Notes: a model not told the origin generated them from the letters alone. Shown: positions 29,959-38,520, counted from the stretch's first letter. The stretch: 64,000 nt of DNA from Pseudomonas saxonica (GCF_007858365.1 NZ_VFIO01000001.1:806001-870000); one strand, 5' to 3'. Numbers and translations are program-made.

Positions 29959-30702
29959 ATGCCCGCCATGAATCGACCCTTCGCCCTGCCCGCCTGTTGC
30001 ACCCCATTGCGCACCGACTGGCCATTGCCCCAAGCGCTGCCTGGCAGCGTGTGGGCAAGCACTGAGTTCACCCCGGCACAGCTCACTGCCGATGATTTTG
30101 CACGCACAGCCGTTGCAATGCCCGCCAGTATTCAACGCTCGGTTACCAAACGCCAAGCCGAATATCTGGCTGGACGCTTGTGCGCCCGCGCAGCGTTGTT
30201 GCAACTGGATGGCACCCTCGCGACACCGGGCATTGGCGAAGACCGTGCGCCGCAGTGGCCTGCGCATATTTGCGGATCAATCACCCACAGCAATGGCCGT
30301 GCAGCCGCACTGGTTGCATTGAAAAGGGACTGGTCCAGCGTGGGTATCGACCTCGAAAACGTACTCACTGACGAACGCGCCCAGCGTCTCGCCAAAGAGA
30401 TTCTCACGCCGGCTGAACTGCACCGCATGGCATCCACGCCCGCACAATCCGTGGGGCATGTCGTGACGCTGACCTTTTCGGTCAAAGAAAGCCTGTTCAA
30501 GGCCCTCTATCCGCTGGTGCAAAAACGCTTCTATTTTGAACACGCTGAAGTACTCAACTGGACCCCAGCGGGTCACGTACGCATGCGCCTGCTCACTGAC
30601 TTGTCACCCGAATGGCCCAATGGGCGGGAGCTGGATGCCCAGTTCTGCGTATTTGAAGGGCAATTGCTGAGTGTCGTGGCGATCAGGGCGAACGCCGTTT
30701 AA
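29959..30702 (+). CDS. pcpS: 4'-phosphopantetheinyl transferase (PcpS/EntD type)
   Basis: 247 residues. Activates acyl, peptidyl and aryl carrier proteins by adding the CoA phosphopantetheine arm. The motifs VGIDLENVL (Mg2+ ligands) and FSVKESLFKALYP are the Sfp-type signature. KRQAEYLAGRLCARAALL and KRFYFEHAEVLNW are close to P. aeruginosa PcpS, the single PPTase of that species. The first of two nearby ATGs is used because PcpS has the equivalent MxAMN start. Divergent from phoP. Confidence 0.93.
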   Translation: MPAMNRPFALPACCTPLRTDWPLPQALPGSVWASTEFTPAQLTADDFARTAVAMPASIQRSVTKRQAEYLAGRLCARAALLQLDGTLATPGIGEDRAPQWPAHICGSITHSNGRAAALVALKRDWSSVGIDLENVLTDERAQRLAKEILTPAELHRMASTPAQSVGHVVTLTFSVKESLFKALYPLVQKRFYFEHAEVLNWTPAGHVRMRLLTDLSPEWPNGRELDAQFCVFEGQLLSVVAIRANAV

Positions 30703-30877
30703 CCCCACCTAGCGGCTCTGCGCTTGAATCAGGCCGCATATCGCCTGCCCCCCAAGCGATCATTGCGCATGCCCGAACAGGCACAACGGGCACTGTACCC
30801 GTGGGGGTTCATGTCTTTTTTGGCCCGCCACGGCGCCATGCTATGGTTTGCGCCCCCTAATCGAGCACAGTGTCACC

Positions 30878-32632
30878 ATGCCTATGCCGTCGCGTTTTTC
30901 CCGCTTAATCCTGTACACCGCATTGATTTTGATCGGTGCTGCCATCGCGGGTACATGGGCGTGGAGCCAGGCACGGCAGCATGCGCTGGAGCAAAGCGTA
31001 AGCCGCGGCCCCGAACAGCTCAACTTGTATGCCAACTCGTTGCACACAGTGATCGAGCGCTACCGTGCATTGCCAGCCGTGCTGGCCTTGGATCCCGAGC
31101 TGATTGCGGCACTTGAACAGCCCGTCACGCCTGCAGGACAAGCGCAGCTCAACCGAAAACTGGAACGTATCAACGGTGCTGCACAGTCTTCGACCCTTGA
31201 ATTGCTCGACAGCACTGGCCTGGCCGTAGCCGCCAGCAATTGGAACACCTCCAACAGTTATGTCGGCCACAACTATGGCTTTCGCCCTTATTTCAGCCAG
31301 ACACGCGATCAGGGCACAGGCAGCTTCTATGCAGTGGGCGTAACCAGCGGCATTCCGGGCTACTTTATGTCCAGTGCGGTACGGGCTGCAGACGGTCGTT
31401 TTCTGGGGGCGATGGTGGTCAAGCTGGAGTTCCCGGAACTGGAACGCGAATGGAGCCAGGGTAACGACACGCTGCTTGTGACCGATAAGCGCGGCATTGT
31501 GTTTATTGCCAACCAACCGGGCTGGCGCTACCGACATCTGCGTGAATTGAGTGACCGTGATCTCAGCGAGATAACTCAAACGCGCCAATACGACAAACAA
31601 CCTCTGACACTGCTGCCCACTCACACTCTGCGCAGTTTTGCCGATAACAGCTACCTGACTCGCGTTGACAGCCCGTCAGGGCCGTCCGACTACTTGTGGG
31701 AGAGCCAGGCGCTGAATCCAGAGGACTGGACTCTGCACTTGCTGCGTCAGCCGCAGTTGGCGTCCGAAGACAGCCGCAACGCGGCCCTGGCGGCCATCGG
31801 GTTGTGGTTGGCGCTGGTGTTTTTGGCCCTTTTTTTACTGCAACGCTGGCGGCTCGATCGTTTGCGCCAGCGCAACCGCGAAGAACTTGAGCAATTGGTT
31901 CAGGCCCGAACCCGCGATCTGCGTACCGCGCAAGATGGCCTTGTGCAATCCGCCAAACTCGCGGCATTAGGCCAAATGTCGGCGGCATTGGCCCACGAAA
32001 TCAATCAACCACTGACCGCCCAACGCATGCAGTTGGCAACCCTGCGCCTGCTGCTGGATCACGGCCGTATCGACGACGCCTACAAAGCTCTGGCCCCCCT
32101 GGAGCAGATGCTCACCAGAATGGCCGCACTCACTGGTCATCTAAAAACGTACGCCCGGCAAAGCCCAAGTGGTTTACGCGAAAGGCTGGATCTGGCGAGC
32201 GTTGTCGATCAAGCCTTGCACTTGCTGGAGCCGCGATTGAACGAAGATTCTATCGACCTGAAGGTTGACCTGATACGCCCGGCGTGGGTACGCGGCGACG
32301 CGATCCGTCTGGAGCAAGTGCTCATCAACCTGCTGCGCAACGCACTGGATGCCCTGCGCGACAAACCCTGCAAACATTTGGAAGTCCGCATCAAGGCCGA
32401 TCAACAGCTGTGGTATTTGACCGTGAGCGACAGCGGTGGCGGGATGAGTGATGAGCATTTGGGTAAAGTCTTCGATCCATTTTTCACCACCAAACCTGTA
32501 GGCGAAGGATTGGGCTTGGGCCTGGCCGTGTCTTACGCCATTGTTCACGAAATCGGTGGTCGTCTGACCGCTTGTAATCATGCCGATGGCGCGCAGTTCA
32601 CGCTGACGCTGCCTGTCGCACAGGAATCATGA
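30878..32632 (+). CDS. Membrane sensor kinase for dicarboxylates (MifS/DctB type)
   Basis: 584 residues. TM1 near residues 10-28, a large periplasmic sensor region (Cache/PAS-like, with [16 protein letters not shown]), and TM2 near 305-325. A coiled-coil ([20 protein letters not shown]) follows, then HisKA with His near residue 373 ([17 protein letters not shown]) and an ATPase ([25 protein letters not shown]). This is the DctB layout. The next gene follows after 3 bases. Adjacency to kgtP suggests the MifS branch (alpha-ketoglutarate); DctB is the alternative. A start six bases downstream is equally possible. Confidence 0.9.
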   Translation: MPMPSRFSRLILYTALILIGAAIAGTWAWSQARQHALEQSVSRGPEQLNLYANSLHTVIERYRALPAVLALDPELIAALEQPVTPAGQAQLNRKLERINGAAQSSTLELLDSTGLAVAASNWNTSNSYVGHNYGFRPYFSQTRDQGTGSFYAVGVTSGIPGYFMSSAVRAADGRFLGAMVVKLEFPELEREWSQGNDTLLVTDKRGIVFIANQPGWRYRHLRELSDRDLSEITQTRQYDKQPLTLLPTHTLRSFADNSYLTRVDSPSGPSDYLWESQALNPEDWTLHLLRQPQLASEDSRNAALAAIGLWLALVFLALFLLQRWRLDRLRQRNREELEQLVQARTRDLRTAQDGLVQSAKLAALGQMSAALAHEINQPLTAQRMQLATLRLLLDHGRIDDAYKALAPLEQMLTRMAALTGHLKTYARQSPSGLRERLDLASVVDQALHLLEPRLNEDSIDLKVDLIRPAWVRGDAIRLEQVLINLLRNALDALRDKPCKHLEVRIKADQQLWYLTVSDSGGGMSDEHLGKVFDPFFTTKPVGEGLGLGLAVSYAIVHEIGGRLTACNHADGAQFTLTLPVAQES

Positions 32633-32635
32633 AAC

Positions 32636-33970
32636 ATGCTCAACTCGGTGATCGTGATTGATGATGAGGCCAGCATTCGCAATGCGGTTGAACAATGGCT
32701 AAGCCTGAGTGGCTTTGAAGTTCAGTTGTTCAGCTGTGCCGAAGAATGCCTCAACCAATTGCCAGCGCACTTTGCTGGAGTGATTGTCAGTGATGTACGC
32801 ATGCCGGGCATGGGTGGGTTGGCCCTATTGTCGCGCTTGCAGCAGTTTGACCAGGATCTGCCAGTCATTTTACTGACCGGGCACGGCGATGTGCCCATGG
32901 CCGTTGAAGCCATGCGCGATGGCGCTTATGACTTTCTCGAAAAACCCTTCAGCCCTGAAGCGTTGTTAAGCAGCCTGCGCCGCGCCCTCGAAAAGCGCCA
33001 ACTGGTGCTGGAAAACCGCCGTTTGCACGAGCAGGCCGCCCGGCGCGAACAGATAGAGGGGCGGTTGCTCGGCGTCTCGCGCAGCTTGCAGACCCTGCGC
33101 AGGCAAATCACTGATTTGGCACCATTGCCGGTAAACGTGCTGATCCGCGGTGAAACCGGCAGCGGCAAAGAGTTGGTTGCCCGTTGCCTGCATGATTTTG
33201 GCCCGCGTGCCGACAAACCTTTTGTGGCCCTGAACTGCGCGGCCATACCTGAGCACTTGTTTGAGGCCGAGCTGTTTGGCCATGAAAACGGCGCATTCAC
33301 CGGCGCGCAGGGCAAGCGCATTGGCAAGTTGGAATACGCCGACGGCGGTACATTGTTTCTCGACGAAATCGAAAGCATGCCACTGGCTCAGCAAGCCAAA
33401 CTGCTGAGGGTCCTACAGGAACAAAAACTCGAAAGACTGGGTTCCAACCAGAGCATCCATGTCGACTTGCGGGTGGTTGCAGCGACCAAGCCCGACCTTC
33501 TCGACGAGGCCCGCGCTGGCCGTTTTCGTGAAGATCTGGCGTATCGCCTGACGGTGGCTGAATTGCGTTTGGCGCCGCTACGTGAGCGTCGCGAAGACAT
33601 TCCCATGCTCTATGACTTTTTTTCCCAGCATGCGGCGCAACGCATGGAACGCAGTGCCGCGCCCTTGACCGGGGGGCAACTGTCGTACCTGCTGAGCCAC
33701 AGTTGGCCGGGTAATGTGCGTGAACTGGCTAACGTCGCCGAACGTCATGTACTGGGCCTGGACGACCCTCAGTTCGATGACATTGACGCCAGCCAATCGC
33801 TGGTTGCGCAGCAGGAAGCCTTTGAAGCGCATTGTTTGCGGGCCGCGCTGACGCGGCACAAAGGCGATATCAAAGCGGTGTTACACGAACTGCAACTGCC
33901 GCGCCGCACGCTGAATGAAAAAATGCAGCGCCATGGGTTGGTGCGTGAGACGTTTTTGATGATCGAGTAA
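32636..33970 (+). CDS. Sigma-54-dependent response regulator (MifR/DctD type)
   Basis: 444 residues. The receiver has DD at positions 9-10 and phospho-acceptor Asp 53 (VIVSDVRMPGMGG). The AAA+ domain has Walker A GETGSGKE (172-179), the sigma-54 contact loop GAFTGA (219-224), Walker B GGTLFLDEIE and SWPGNVRELANVAERH. The C-terminal Fis-type HTH reads LRAALTRHKGDIKAVLHELQ. All residues for activation are intact. Paired with the preceding kinase. Likely targets in the window are kgtP and dctA, whose sigma-54 promoters carry the same palindromes; this is inference. Confidence 0.94.
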   Translation: MLNSVIVIDDEASIRNAVEQWLSLSGFEVQLFSCAEECLNQLPAHFAGVIVSDVRMPGMGGLALLSRLQQFDQDLPVILLTGHGDVPMAVEAMRDGAYDFLEKPFSPEALLSSLRRALEKRQLVLENRRLHEQAARREQIEGRLLGVSRSLQTLRRQITDLAPLPVNVLIRGETGSGKELVARCLHDFGPRADKPFVALNCAAIPEHLFEAELFGHENGAFTGAQGKRIGKLEYADGGTLFLDEIESMPLAQQAKLLRVLQEQKLERLGSNQSIHVDLRVVAATKPDLLDEARAGRFREDLAYRLTVAELRLAPLRERREDIPMLYDFFSQHAAQRMERSAAPLTGGQLSYLLSHSWPGNVRELANVAERHVLGLDDPQFDDIDASQSLVAQQEAFEAHCLRAALTRHKGDIKAVLHELQLPRRTLNEKMQRHGLVRETFLMIE

Positions 33971-33980
33971 CCCCCTGCAA

Positions 33981-34014
33981 CCCTCACCCTAGCCCTCTCC
34001 CAGAGGGAGAGGGG
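33981..34014. repeat. REP, forward copy after the sigma-54 regulator gene
   Basis: CCCTCACCCTAGCCCTCTCC followed by CAGAGGGAGAGGGG, 11 bases after the stop codon. It is paired with an inverted copy at 34068. Confidence 0.85.
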
Positions 34015-34067
34015 ACTGACCGCGCGCGAATTTAAAATCCCCCCTCAATGAACCCCTCCTCTCCAAA

Positions 34068-34103
34068 CCCCCTCTCCCTCTGGGAGAGGGCTGGGGTGAG
34101 GGG
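34068..34103. repeat. REP, inverted partner of the copy at 33981
   Basis: Reverse orientation, ending GGGCTGGGGTGAGGGG. It lies 12 bases from the first kgtP enhancer palindrome. With the copy at 33981 and the kgtP control region it fills the 312-bp gap 33971-34282; no gene is seen there. Confidence 0.85.
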
Positions 34104-34115
34104 CTTATGATGTTC

Positions 34116-34129
34116 GGCGGATTTCCGCT
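34116..34129. promoter_or_regulatory. Enhancer palindrome distal to kgtP
   Basis: GGCGGATTTCCGCT, the same inverted repeat as upstream of dctA, with one outer base unpaired. Confidence 0.7.
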
Positions 34130-34147
34130 CATCACCCGCCGAAAACC

Positions 34148-34161
34148 AGCGGATTTCCGCT
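34148..34161. promoter_or_regulatory. Enhancer palindrome proximal to kgtP
   Basis: AGCGGATTTCCGCT, with perfect six-base arms. It lies 32 bp from the distal site (three helical turns) and about 45 bp upstream of the -24 element. Confidence 0.7.
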
Positions 34162-34203
34162 CACTTCTTGACCCATCCCCCAATAAACAGGGCCTTACAG
34201 CCT

Positions 34204-34219
34204 TGGCACAACTCCTGCT
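34204..34219 (+). promoter_or_regulatory. Sigma-54 (-24/-12) promoter of kgtP
   Basis: TGGCACAACTCCTGCT: TGGCAC intact, GG-N10-GC spacing exact. The predicted start near 34231 gives a leader of about 50 nt. It fits RpoN- and MifR-dependent control known for the P. aeruginosa C5-dicarboxylate transporter. Confidence 0.85.
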
Positions 34220-34261
34220 ATAGCCCCGCAAGCTCGCGTTTTGTCGCGCTATAACAAAACC

Positions 34262-34275
34262 AAGAAAAAAAGGAT
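34262..34275 (+). promoter_or_regulatory. A-rich Hfq/Crc-type motif joined to the kgtP Shine-Dalgarno
   Basis: AAGAAAAA (34262-34269) fits the catabolite-activity motif AANAANAA exactly and runs directly into AGGATC, the ribosome-binding site of the ATG at 34283. A weaker AACAAAAC lies at 34253. Such motifs bind Hfq with Crc and repress translation when preferred carbon sources are present. Confidence 0.5.
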
Positions 34276-34282
34276 CCATTCA

Positions 34283-35605
34283 ATGGACAATTCAAGCACC
34301 CTGCCTGCCGGGGCCGCGTCTGCGGCTCCAAAAGTAAGAACCACTTCCAGCCGCATTAAATCCATCTTCAGTGGCTCCGTCGGCAACATGGTCGAGTGGT
34401 ACGACTGGTACGTCTACGCCGCCTTCTCGCTGTACTTCGCCAAGGCCTTTTTCCCTAAAGGCGACACCACCGCTCAGTTGCTCAATACCGCCGCCATCTT
34501 CGCCGTGGGCTTTTTGATGCGCCCTATCGGCGGCTGGCTGATGGGCCTGTACGCAGACCGTAAAGGCCGCAAAGCTGCATTGATGGCTTCGGTGTTGCTG
34601 ATGTGCTTCGGCTCGCTGCTGATTGCACTGTCCCCCGGTTACGAAACCATCGGCGTCTGGGCACCCGTTCTGCTGGTGTTTGCCCGTCTGCTGCAAGGTT
34701 TGTCAGTGGGTGGCGAATACGGCACCTCGGCCACTTATCTGAGCGAAATGGCCACCAAAGAGCGACGCGGCTTCTTCTCAAGCTTCCAATACGTGACGCT
34801 GATCTCGGGTCAGCTCATCGCACTGGGCGTGTTGATCGTGCTGCAACAAACCCTGACTGAAGAACAGCTTTACAGCTGGGGCTGGCGTATTCCGTTTGTA
34901 ATCGGCGCGCTCTGCGCTGTGGTTGCCTTGTACCTGCGACGGGGCATGGAAGAGACTGAATCATTCAAAAAGGTCAAAACCAAACCTAAAGAAAGCGCCA
35001 TGCGCACCCTGATGCGGCATCCAAAAGAGCTGTTGACCGTTGTGGGTCTGACCATGGGCGGAACGCTGGCGTTTTACACCTACACCACGTACATGCAGAA
35101 GTACCTGGTGAACACGGTGGGCATGAGCATCTCGGACTCCACCACCATCTCGGCCGCCACGTTGTTCCTGTTCATGTGCATACAACCATTGGTGGGCGGG
35201 CTGTCGGACAAGATTGGCCGTCGTCCGATCCTGATTGCCTTTGGCGTACTGGGCACACTCTTCACCTACCCGATCCTGACCACGCTGCACACCATCACCA
35301 CCTGGTGGGGCGCGTTCTTCCTGATTATGGCGGCGCTGATCATTGTCAGCGGTTACACCTCGATCAACGCAGTGGTGAAAGCAGAGCTGTTCCCGACCGA
35401 AATTCGTGCACTGGGCGTAGGTCTGCCGTATGCATTGACCGTGTCGATTTTCGGCGGTACGGCCGAATACATCGCCTTGTGGTTTAAAAGTTCCGGCATG
35501 GAGACTGGCTACTACTGGTACGTCACCGGCTGTATTGCCTGCTCACTGATGGTCTACGTGACCATGAAAGACACCCGCAAGCACTCGCGCATCGAAACCG
35601 ATTAA
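34283..35605 (+). CDS. kgtP: Alpha-ketoglutarate (C5-dicarboxylate) permease, MFS
   Basis: 440 residues with 12 membrane segments. Proton symporter for alpha-ketoglutarate and probably glutarate. Segments GNMVEWYDWYVYAAFSLYFA, GFLMRPIGGWLMG, DRKGRKAALMASVLLMCFGS, LLQGLSVGGEYGTSATYLSE and FSSFQYVTLISGQLIALGVL are close to E. coli KgtP and the PcaT group. The start at 34283 follows AGGATC; 14 extra upstream codons are open but lie in the leader. It directly follows its presumed two-component regulators. Confidence 0.93.
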   Translation: MDNSSTLPAGAASAAPKVRTTSSRIKSIFSGSVGNMVEWYDWYVYAAFSLYFAKAFFPKGDTTAQLLNTAAIFAVGFLMRPIGGWLMGLYADRKGRKAALMASVLLMCFGSLLIALSPGYETIGVWAPVLLVFARLLQGLSVGGEYGTSATYLSEMATKERRGFFSSFQYVTLISGQLIALGVLIVLQQTLTEEQLYSWGWRIPFVIGALCAVVALYLRRGMEETESFKKVKTKPKESAMRTLMRHPKELLTVVGLTMGGTLAFYTYTTYMQKYLVNTVGMSISDSTTISAATLFLFMCIQPLVGGLSDKIGRRPILIAFGVLGTLFTYPILTTLHTITTWWGAFFLIMAALIIVSGYTSINAVVKAELFPTEIRALGVGLPYALTVSIFGGTAEYIALWFKSSGMETGYYWYVTGCIACSLMVYVTMKDTRKHSRIETD

Positions 35606-35613
35606 ACCTACTA

Positions 35614-35645
35614 CCTGCAGGAACGCCACCGGTCGTTCCTGCAGG
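35614..35645. terminator. 12-bp hairpin between convergent kgtP and the COG4705 gene
   Basis: Perfect stem CCTGCAGGAACG / CGTTCCTGCAGG with an 8-base loop. There is no T run on either side, so termination may be weak or need another factor. Confidence 0.6.
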
Positions 35646-35655
35646 GCGTCATCGC

Positions 35656-36411
35656 CTAAGACAACTCAGCCAGGGCTGGCTGAGAGCGCTTATTTTTGGC
35701 ATAAGCGGCACCCGCAATCATCACCAGCAATATAGCGGCCAGTACCACTGACGAACCTACCGTGCCGAAGTCCAGTCCGCCTTTGTCATGTGGCTTGGTC
35801 AGGAAGTCGCCCAGAGTAGCCCCAAAAGGACGTGTCAGTACAAACGCGACCCAGAACAGCACCACTGAAGACAGTTGGGTGAAGTAGCGCGCCAGCACCA
35901 CGACCGCAATGGTCGCGCCTATAAACAACGCCCCGCCCGCAAAGCCTAGCCCTGAGTCATCGGCCAGATAGTCCCCCAGCGCCGTTCCCAAGGTGTTGGA
36001 AAACAAAATCGCCATCCAGTAAAACATCTCCCCACGCCGCGATTGAACCTTGCTGACATTGAGCGACTCCCCGCTCCATTTCCACGCGGCAAAAATGGCC
36101 ACCAGAATCGATACCAGAATCAACGAGCCTGTTGCGTAACCTAACCCCAACGAGCGGTCCATAAAATCGGACATCGTTGTACCTGCTGTACTCGTGGACA
36201 GAATCACCAGCCAATACAGCACAGGGTTGTAGGTCCTGGAAAATAGTTGAGTCAGCAGGGTCAGCACAAAAACACTGATAAGGATCAGCGAACTGACGGC
36301 ATACCCTACATTCAGGGTCATCGACAGCAAATCACCTGCCGTCTCACCCAGTGTCGTGGCGCAGATTTTCATCACCCAAAACGCAAGGGTGATCTGGGGA
36401 AGTTTATTCAT
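35656..36411 (-). CDS. Four-repeat inner-membrane protein (COG4705/DUF347 type)
   Basis: 251 residues from ATG 36411 (MNKLPQITLAFWVMKICATT). Up to 19 residues more if the upstream ATGs at 36468 or 36462 are used. About eight membrane helices are arranged as four internal repeats, each with a TxGxxxxD-type core: CATTLGETAGDLL, STSTAGTTMSDFM, FSNTLGTALGDYL and TRPFGATLGDFL. The Thr/Gly/Asp in each repeat suggest a polar or ion site in the membrane. No experimentally supported function is known to me. A hairpin with T run lies about 105-130 bp upstream. Confidence 0.82.
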   Translation of the reverse strand: MNKLPQITLAFWVMKICATTLGETAGDLLSMTLNVGYAVSSLILISVFVLTLLTQLFSRTYNPVLYWLVILSTSTAGTTMSDFMDRSLGLGYATGSLILVSILVAIFAAWKWSGESLNVSKVQSRRGEMFYWMAILFSNTLGTALGDYLADDSGLGFAGGALFIGATIAVVVLARYFTQLSSVVLFWVAFVLTRPFGATLGDFLTKPHDKGGLDFGTVGSSVVLAAILLVMIAGAAYAKNKRSQPALAELS

Positions 36412-36516
36412 AGGCTCAAGGCTCCAGTTGGCGGGTTGCAATGCCGCATCCAGTAGCGACATATGCACGGCTGAAGACTGGCGCTCAGGGAGTGAAAAAT
36501 AGGTAATGCACAGATG

Positions 36517-36540
36517 AAAAGCCCGTCAGGGCAGGCTTTT
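36517..36540 (-). terminator. Terminator-like hairpin in the COG4705 gene leader
   Basis: AAAAGCC and GGCTTTT pair around a 10-base loop, and an inner CCCG/CAGG part could extend it. On the minus strand it precedes the membrane protein gene by about 55-130 bp depending on the start. It could be an attenuator for that gene. The 36412-36786 gap (375 bp) otherwise holds the two divergent promoters and an AT-rich stretch before the repeat-peptide gene. Confidence 0.45.
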
Positions 36541-36786
36541 GTGCAAATTAATGGCCCGTTAATACTGCTAGCGCATCCTCACCCTTAGCCCACTCGCACC
36601 TATGACAGCCTTGTGAACGGCCCACCAGGGCATTAACAGGCATTCATCACGTGATAAAGCGCGGGCTAACACATCGAATTAACTGATTACTATCTGCGAT
36701 TTTTTGCGCTTTTTAATCAAATTATTCGGCGTAGTCTTAAACCCATACCCAGGGCATACCGCCCAACTGAACCAAGGAGCCTTACC

Positions 36787-37044
36787 ATGAAAACTCAATT
36801 AATCCTCGCCGCTGCCCTGTCGGTTCTGGCGTTCAATTCCTTTGCCGCTGATGGTTATGACCGCACACACTCTTCGAGCTTTGCTGAAGATGGCTATAGC
36901 CGCACCGGTTCTGCCACTGTTGCTGCTGACGGTTATGACCGTACGCACTCCGCCACCTTTGCTGAAGATGGCTACGATCACACTCATTCAGCTTCTTTTG
37001 CAGAAGATGGCTATGACAACACCAATGGCGCTCGCTTCAGCTAA
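36787..37044 (+). CDS. Secreted small protein of five 13-residue repeats
   Basis: 85 residues: a 20-residue signal peptide (MKTQLILAAALSVLAFNSFA) and then exactly five 13-residue units. The unit consensus is (A/E)DGYDRTHSA(T/S)FA; unit 2 has SRTG and unit 5 has DNTNGARFS. DNA units are 39 bp starting at 36847 and differ at many third positions, so the protein repeat is maintained by selection or is old. Strong ribosome-binding site AAGGAG. Each unit has two or three acidic/His/Tyr residues that could bind a metal. Exported to periplasm or medium. I do not recognise a function. A terminator follows, so it is a single-gene transcript. Confidence 0.85.
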   Translation: MKTQLILAAALSVLAFNSFAADGYDRTHSSSFAEDGYSRTGSATVAADGYDRTHSATFAEDGYDHTHSASFAEDGYDNTNGARFS

Positions 37045-37063
37045 CCCCTGCGGCAGGCTGAGT

Positions 37064-37083
37064 AGCCCGGCTTCGGCCGGGCT
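37064..37083 (+). terminator. Terminator of the repeat-peptide gene
   Basis: Stem AGCCCGGC / GCCGGGCT with a 4-base TTCG loop. The following tail is TAGTCATTTTT. Confidence 0.75.
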
Positions 37084-37159
37084 TAGTCATTTTTGGGGCA
37101 CCTGAAAGCGTGTCGCTGATTGCGCAGTGAACGTAATAATGAGTTGAGAGACACGGGGA

Positions 37160-37194
37160 GCTCCCCCTTCGCATCCTGCGCCAGCGGCTACAGA
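37160..37194. repeat. Fluorescens-type REP element
   Basis: The reverse strand reads TGTAGCCGCTGGCGCAGGAT then GCGAAGGGG, like the copy at 7413. It sits between the repeat-peptide gene and the flavin reductase gene. Confidence 0.7.
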
Positions 37195-37272
37195 GTCAAG
37201 ACAGGCTTTGTCATTGGGCGAAATGCCCCGCACTATATGAGCCCTCTATTTCGGCGTATGCGGATTCTGCCC

Positions 37273-37893
37273 ATGTCTGACGATATCCATTTCTACGAAC
37301 CTTCCCAGGGGCACGGCCTGCCCCATGATCCGTTCAATGCCATTGTCGGGCCGCGCCCCATTGGCTGGATTTCGTCGCACGACGCCGAAGGCCGTTTGAA
37401 TCTTGCGCCCTACAGCTTTTTCAACGCGTTCAACTACATCCCGCCGATCATCGGGTTTTGCAGTGTGGGCCGCAAAGACAGCCTCAATAACATTGAGCAA
37501 ACCGGCGAGTTCGTCTGGAACCTGGCCACACGTCCTCTGGCTGAGGCGATGAACCAAAGCTGCGCAATGGTTGCACCTGACATCAATGAGTTCGAGCTGG
37601 CCGGACTGACCACTGCCGCCTCACGTGTCGTGAGCGTGCCACGTGTCGCCGAGACACCCGTATCGTTTGAATGCAAGGTCACACAGATCATTCAGTTACA
37701 AAGGGCCGATAAGGAACTCGTACCTAGCTGGCTGATTTTGGGGGAGGTGGTGGCAGTGCATATCGCCAAACACCTGCTTAAAGACGGGATTTACGACACG
37801 GCAGCTGCCGAGCCTATTTTGCGTGGCGGTGGCCCGGCGGACTATTTCCAGCTGGGCCCCGAGGCATTGTTCAAAATGCACCGCCCACGTTGA
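37273..37893 (+). CDS. Flavin reductase-like (DIM6/NTAB family) FMN-binding protein
   Basis: 206 residues from MSDDIHFYEPSQGHGLPHDP. The frame opens 51 codons earlier through a REP, so that part is not coding. The fold signature VGPRPIGWISSHDAEGRLNL, FNAFNYIPPIIGFCSVGRKD and GEFVWNLATRPLAEAMN are typical of split-barrel flavoproteins of this family. Substrate is unknown. It is convergent with the next small gene, with which it shares its stop region (37893/37894). Confidence 0.86.
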   Translation: MSDDIHFYEPSQGHGLPHDPFNAIVGPRPIGWISSHDAEGRLNLAPYSFFNAFNYIPPIIGFCSVGRKDSLNNIEQTGEFVWNLATRPLAEAMNQSCAMVAPDINEFELAGLTTAASRVVSVPRVAETPVSFECKVTQIIQLQRADKELVPSWLILGEVVAVHIAKHLLKDGIYDTAAAEPILRGGGPADYFQLGPEALFKMHRPR

Positions 37894-38127
37894 TTACCAG
37901 ACCAGCTCGGCGTCTTCAGTGACGCCTTGCAACACGTCAAGCTGTTGCGTTGCGGCAGCATCGGCCGCAGTGGCGGTCTTGAAGGTCTGGTCAGGCAATA
38001 TTTTATGAAAACGCGGTGCCCCACCTTCGTACAGCGCTTTGACTGCAATAGCGGCGTGGTAAACACCGGGTTCTACCGGGACAACCGCCGCTACCGCTTC
38101 AAACTGTGCAAATTCTTTACGTGCCAT
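37894..38127 (-). CDS. Small protein, 77 residues, unknown function
   Basis: Starts MARKEFAQFEAVAAVVPVEP with GGAATG upstream. Ala/Val-rich with no signal peptide or membrane segment and a C-terminal VTEDAELVW. I know no domain for it. The stop abuts the flavin reductase stop with no space. The codon pattern is normal for the genome. Confidence 0.65.
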   Translation of the reverse strand: MARKEFAQFEAVAAVVPVEPGVYHAAIAVKALYEGGAPRFHKILPDQTFKTATAADAAATQQLDVLQGVTEDAELVW

Positions 38128-38167
38128 GGTTTACATTCCGACCATTTAAAGTCGGCATTCTACCCGC

Positions 38168-38497
38168 TTAACCTGCGTGTTTCTGCATCGGGACCGCAAC
38201 CTCTTCGGTGAACGTCTGGAACTCCAGGCGTTCAATCATCTGCTCGTTAAGCAGTACGCTGTAGACCTCCATCACCGAGGAGTTGAAGTAAGCCTGCATG
38301 GCACATTCGTCTTGCCAATAGCCGGCAATTTGCCACAACAACGGATCGCTGTCGCATTGCTGCAAGGCAAAGTGCAGGCAGCCCGGCGTCTTCAACGTGG
38401 GTTCTATCACGCGCATGAGGCACGCCTGTACTTGAACCGAGCATCCGGCGCGGGCATGCACCCGAGTGGTATGACTGACGCAATGGGACTGGGGCAT
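38168..38497 (-). CDS. Antibiotic-biosynthesis-monooxygenase-like (ABM) small protein
   Basis: 109 residues from MPQSHCVSHTTRVHARAGCS. LMRVIEPTLKTPGCLHFALQ, WQIAGYWQDECAMQAYFNS and an acidic EEVAV tail fit the ABM ferredoxin-like fold (heme-degrading or quinol monooxygenase relatives). A 13-codon extension upstream exists. Function unclear. It lies 40 bases downstream of the 77-residue gene start, in the same direction, and may be co-transcribed with it. Confidence 0.72.
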   Translation of the reverse strand: MPQSHCVSHTTRVHARAGCSVQVQACLMRVIEPTLKTPGCLHFALQQCDSDPLLWQIAGYWQDECAMQAYFNSSVMEVYSVLLNEQMIERLEFQTFTEEVAVPMQKHAG

Positions 38498-38520
38498 GGT
38501 GGCCTCCACACTGAAAATGA

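Noticed and set aside
30724..31116. A 130-codon open frame at the start of the sensor kinase gene
   Set aside because: It overlaps the kinase N-terminus in another frame, with an unusual composition and no start signal.
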